Shown: piece by piece, positions 55,801 to 61,880 of the stretch | Position numbering within the stretch: position 1 is the first letter of the stretch | Layout: every line of letters begins with the position of its first letter | NCBI GenBank assembly: GCA_030142905.1 | Contig: JASJOG010000010.1 | Location: 1,935,501-1,999,500, forward strand | Length of the DNA stretch: 64,000 nt | From: Heliopora coerulea | Taxonomy: Eukaryota > Cnidaria > Anthozoa > Scleralcyonacea > Helioporidae | Direction: 5' to 3' | The notes under the pieces: model-generated | The model's input: the letters and a program-made list of their open reading frames with translations, nothing else | Told to the model about the DNA's origin: nothing | Databases searched by the model: none | Made by a program: the position numbers and the translations under genes

Positions 55801-58800
55801 TGTAAATTTTTAAAATTAAGCACAAATTCTGAATGCAATGCAAAGGTCACATAATTTTAACTAATCAGTTTTTGTTCTTGTTGAAGTACCTTTGCAAAAT
55901 ACATAACTACTTTCATCGCCTTCCAGGTCCTCTTCCTACTACTGCAAATGACTTTTGGAGAATGGTGTGGGAACAAGAATGTAGTGTTATCGTAATGCTT
56001 ACTGGCTTGAATGAAAACGGCAAGGTAAGGAAAGAACTTGACGGTTTTTTATGTGCATACGAGACTACAGCTTTCTAGCTCAAACTTCCCAAAACTTACT
56101 TGTTTTACGATCTTTCGATACACAAATGATAACGTTAGCTATTTGGATGGCGGATAATTTTTGAGATAAGTATAATAAATGCATTCGGACTCGAGAGTGA
56201 AAAAAGAGAATTTTTAAGTATAGTGATGTCACTATAGCGCGTAACATCATATAGATTACAAGCGATATAGATTACAAGTTTTTGAAATCTTGAACATCTT
56301 AAGCGATTCCAGAAGTAAGTACGGTAGCGTAAAAGGAATTAACGAATACCGAGAAGGAGAGGTGGCGGAAATTCAAAAAATGGTGTTGGAAAGATTCAAA
56401 AAGTGAATAGTCCAAACAGCATTAAAGAAAACATGTGGCATTTGTGGGGAAGAAAGGATTTAATTTAATTATCTTTGAAAAGCTTCTTTGGGGAAAGATA
56501 ATAAAGTATGTATGTATTTGAATAAGTAATAGTACGAAGTGCAATTTGGTAAGAACATGAATGAGTGAGTTTTTCAAAAACTGCGAAGGTAGCACGAGTT
56601 CGAAAGACGAGTGTTATTTAAAAGTGTGAAAAACTCATGAGATACCTTTTTATCCAAATTTCTTGGAAAACAATCCAACAAAAAATTCCAACAAATAATA
56701 TACATTTAAAAAGTAATACTTCCCCCAAAAAGGTAATTTTATCACTGTGTCAGCTTGGAATTGTATTGCTCTCGTGTAGCCAATTAGAATCGAGAATTTT
56801 TTCATGTTCATTATTAGCCTATTAATAATTTCTCTCGGAGACGGACTTATATTTGAGAATTTATTGAGAACAGACAGCACTTACCTTAAGCCTGCCTGCA
56901 ACCTTTATTGCGGTCATCAAGTCTTCACAACTCGATCACTTCTAGATTTTTACTTTTCATTATGTGATTAAATAAACCAGTACATCAAGTTGTTATTTTT
57001 ATGTTTACTTTAACTTTTAGATCAAGTGCTTTCAATACTGGCCTGTAACTCCTGATGGAAAAACCTATGATAACATAGCCGTCAATCAAATTGGGGAGGC
57101 AGTATTTGCCGACTACACCGCGCGATATTTTAACCTCAAGGTAAAAGGCAAAAAATAATGAATACACGCAGTGTAAAGGAGCCGGTTGTTACTTGTAACA
57201 GTTTTCTACTAACTAGAGTTACCATTTCCCTGGCATATAAAAATTCCATGATAAACTACACTTTGAAAGTAATAAATGTGAGTTGACTTGAGTGGAATTC
57301 GAAATCGCAGTTTCGGTTACGGCACCACTGTTCTCCAAATTCATCTATCGAACCAAGTAGGAACAGTATACTAACAGAGTAATTTTAAGTACTCGCGAGG
57401 ATATCTCGTCTATTTATAATAATTATATTCTGCAAATATACTGTTCCCAATCGGCCTAATAGACTCAACTAGTAGAGCAGCCCTCCAGTAACTCGTAGAT
57501 GGAATTTGAATTCCACTTAAGTCAATTCGATTCTACGAGCTAACTTTTGCAGTCATGGGCGTCCACAGGATTCTTTCTAGGGGAGGGGCAAGCGTGATAG
57601 CCAAGGTATGCGATAAGCTTATGACCGTGTGACGTAATGCTGGCACAGGTTTGAAATTTAAAGAAGTCTGCACCGTTTATTCTGTGAAAATCACCCATAC
57701 CGTGGCCAAAAATAGCACATCCGTGCCAAAATTTTAGCAGTGTCATACCCAAAATGTTAATAGTGTAAACGAGGTTTTTGACATATTTATTATAAGATAA
57801 AGCATGAACAAAGCTTTAGGAAAGAAATCCCAAACTCTTAATGGTAAATAATTCTCATTCGTATAACCAGTAATTGCCATTTCATGGATAATTGAATGTA
57901 ATCACTGCTTAGTTACCAAGAAAAATTCCTTGTTCCGCATACCTGAATGGGGGGGGGGCAAGTGTCCCCCTTGCACTGCGGACACCCATGTTGGCAGTGC
58001 AGGTTTATCGTTGGAAGCATACAACTCATATGCACAGTGGCGTATCCGACTGAACTGCAAAACAGGGCGAAAAATTATCCAAAGCACTCATAGCTCACAG
58101 ATGACAAACAACCTATTGTTTATAATGTGCTTTCGTAAAATTTGTCAAGGTGCTCAAATTTATTTTGGGAACTCAGTCTTATCTTTACCTCGTTTGTGCA
58201 CGGGTTGGGCAATATCTTTTAAAAACAGTTGCGGTACTGCGTGGTATCCGACTACCATGACTGAGTTCATACTAATCAAGAGTTTTCTTTCTAATAATTA
58301 CAAAATACGTTGTCTAATCACGCAGGGTTGGTGAGATAGTGGCGACTAGAGTGGTTGCGGTCGCCCTACTTTTCGATTTCCTTCCCAGAAAATGGCAATA
58401 CATCTACCATACAAACGTCAATTTTTTGTGAAATATTTGTGGGGTTAAAAATCGTCGTCGAAAATCGTCTCGTGTAACTTCAATCATAGGTACTTATGTG
58501 ATCAGGTATTTTCCCAATTGGCTCTCCAGTCCTTTGCACACTTCCAAACCAAATCAGAGCTTCCGTATACCACAATTGTTGCCTTCGAAAATTTGAAATA
58601 TAAGTTAAGAACTCTAAATTTCTGGTTTCGCAAAAACTTCTTGCCCTGTAAATGTCAATTTTTCGTCATTATTTTTTTTTTCTTTTTTAACCCACTCACC
58701 ATCACGCACTGACTAAATGAATGGTAAGTTGGTGCTTGGGTGTCGGATGGTTGAATTAAGAGACACAGGGACGAAGGAACAAGGGAACGAACGGACGAAC

Positions 58801-61800
58801 AAGCAAACAAACAAACGGATGGGTGGATGGATGGATGGAGGAATTGATGCTGGAATGAACGAAAGAGTCAGCTAGTGAGCAAAAGACGAATGGATGAATA
58901 AACAAACGAATGAATGAATGATCGAACGAAGGAATAAATCAATGAATCAATGAATGAATACAGCAATCAAAAAATGAACGAATAAACGAATGAACAAACA
59001 AATGAATGAAAGGACTTATGAATAAAAATGAAAGAGTAAATTATGAAGGAAGAAAAGAACTATAGCAAACGAAGTATGACAAAAGAACTAAAACGATCAA
59101 ACTATGACAATCGTTATCACTAAGGTACCAATGAAAGAGTGGTGGACGCCATAACTTATGGGTTTAAATGAAAGCAGCAAAATTTTTATAATTGTGCATG
59201 GAGGGAAAAGGATAATTTTAACATTTACTCTTAAATTTATGACTTTTCTCAGGAAATTTCATCTGGTAAAACCCGCAAATTGCAGCACCTTCACTTTACT
59301 GCCTGGCCAGATCACGGAGTGCCGAGATACCCTGGACCACTCCTTCACTTTCACAATCGTTTCCGGGCCGCTTTGACTGGTTCACAGCCTGCCATAGTCC
59401 ACTGCAGGTACAGGTTTTGTTGCTTTTTCAATGCTTTTCCAACGTAAAGCATAACATTGGTATAAACCTTGGCGATTGTAAGAAACTTTGCGCGACAGAA
59501 GAAATTTCGCTATAAAAGGGTGTGTGTGTGTGTCGGGGGGTATCCTCAAAATCCTAATGGCTACAGGATTATAGCTTCTTGTTACAACACGACATGTTTT
59601 CAAGTTTTCAACATGCCGTTCAAGAAATCCTCACCTAAAAGAAATACGGACAATGATGGCTATGATTGGATGATTGAACTGTCAAACAGTTCGTGAAATC
59701 TTAAATTTACATGCTTCTCAAGCGATAAACTCAGAAACCTTTCTGCGCCCTTGAAGGTAATCTAATCCGTAATCTTTTCATCACAATCAAGATCTTCTAA
59801 CCACTGAGGTACACGGACTCAAATGATTGAGTGACGATTACTAATCACGCTATTTCGTACTTCACATGTGTGCTGCTAAATGCAGTCTTGACAAGTTAAG
59901 TAAATCCACTTGATCTACAAATACGAATGTGCAATCCCATTCACACTTAGGTATCTCGGCATTTTACTTGAGAGAACTGGCGAATCGCGTGCGATGAACA
60001 GTTCTCGAAGCAGAAAGATCTAAAGCTAACTCCGCTGATATTTGTCTTATCTTTTCACTTAATCAAAGTTGTATAATGAAAACCAAAAAGTTAAAAAAAT
60101 GCCAAAATGATAATATTATGATCAGCCAGCGGGGCCGGCAAGGCTAAAACCTGGGACTTTTGAATCTGAAAATGAGCGTTACAGAGCATTGAACCACCCA
60201 GCTACTGATACAGTACACTCAGATTTGCTAATTTATTTGAACTTTAACTGTTTTCGACATGTTTACGTTGGGAGACATTCTAACCATTGAGCTAACGAGA
60301 CTAATGTGCAGGTTCAACGTATGTGCCACCTATTAAGCAGGCACGGGTCCAGATATTGTACAAAAAAGAGCAAGGACGTAAATCCTGGGGGGATCGGGGG
60401 ACATATCCCCCCCACTTTTTGGACAGAGGGGGATACATATATAATTATCCCCCTCACTTTTTGCAAAGTTCATGACAACTGAAGCCTAATTTCTGTTCCC
60501 TCGGTGCTTATGGTTCCATGTTTACCTTTACGATTTTCCGATATAACCTTTTTCAGCCCCAATTCTTACCTAGGTATTGTTGGTTCGAATACATGACAAA
60601 TTATGAAAATTTGCCAAGTTATTTTACAGTCCGATCGTTCTTCTTTGGACGCCATTTTGTAAACAATCAAAAATACTTTGTTTAGTCATACTGTAACGTC
60701 TTTATTGCTGTTTGGAGGAAATGCATGGCTTCGTTTCGATTGAAAAATAAGCATAGGTCCCAAGTGACCCGCATCTGGTGGGTCAGACCCGCATTTGGAC
60801 ATCCAAACCCGCCGACCCGCCAAGCTAGCATAAAAACCTGCATTGGCATTGATTTGCTGTATTTCTGTCTTCCGTGTAGTGAAATTTTTAAAATGTGTTT
60901 TGGAACACGAATATAAGCTACGATTTGACAATGGGACTTGCAATCCATTTCTTTGATATCGCGCACACAGACTGCTTGAGATCATATTGCTGACTCGTCC
61001 ACAGTCACTTGCAAGAAACTCATGCGCAAGCGACCGCGGAGATTCATGGGGACTTTGAACAGTGCGAGTTTCGCAATTTGCAAAAGAATACTTCTGTAAG
61101 TTAGGCAATGATAGTAATACGTCAAACCCAGAGAACAAAATCAGTTGAATCTGTTGCAACTGAGATGTGTGGTGTGGCATATCAGTGTAGATGTACAGAT
61201 TAAGCTTAAATTTCCAAAAAGTACAAAGTGAAGTGCAGAGGAGTGCATTTTTGAGTCTAAGTGAGGGGGTAACATGGTCAAAGAAAATCATTCAATTTTG
61301 CTTCAAAATGGTCTCAAAATGCAGGAAATGGCTTTTCAGAGAGCCTAATTTTGAAAATTTTCCGGGGGAGCATGCGCCCGGACCCCCCTAGAGCCTCGCG
61401 CCAAAGGTGCGAGTTGTCTTTCTGGTGACCAGCATCAAGCCCATCCAAACTTGAGACCTATGAATAAGATATAAATGTTGTTCCAAAGAAACAATCTCAG
61501 AATGCCGGAAATGGCATTTCATAAACATTAAATTAAAAAAACCCCAACTTTCAGAGGGAATGCTTCCACATCACTTGGCCGGCTCCGTCCCCCCCACTTT
61601 CAGGAAGCGATTGTCGCCCTTGAAAAAGAGGCTGGATTATAGGGAGTTTTCAAAAAAAATCAAAAAGATAACTTTGTATAACTACAGACGGAACCGTTTC
61701 GGCCTATTGGGCCTCATCAGTGTAGTGCTGATGAGCAGGATGGAGTAGCCTACATCATATAGGCAACGCAAATGTCCCACGCTTGTGGTACATCTAAGCC

Positions 61801-61823
61801 ATGCCAGAGCGCTCTAACTAGAG

Positions 61824-61880
<57 letters not shown>

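Noticed and set aside
60686..61291. Minus-strand open frame of 201 codons
   Set aside because: No domain signature. It overlaps repeat-like text and has no splice or start context.
61727..61740. A plus-strand CTGATGAG beside the ribozyme
   Set aside because: No GAAA and no stem II follow in range.
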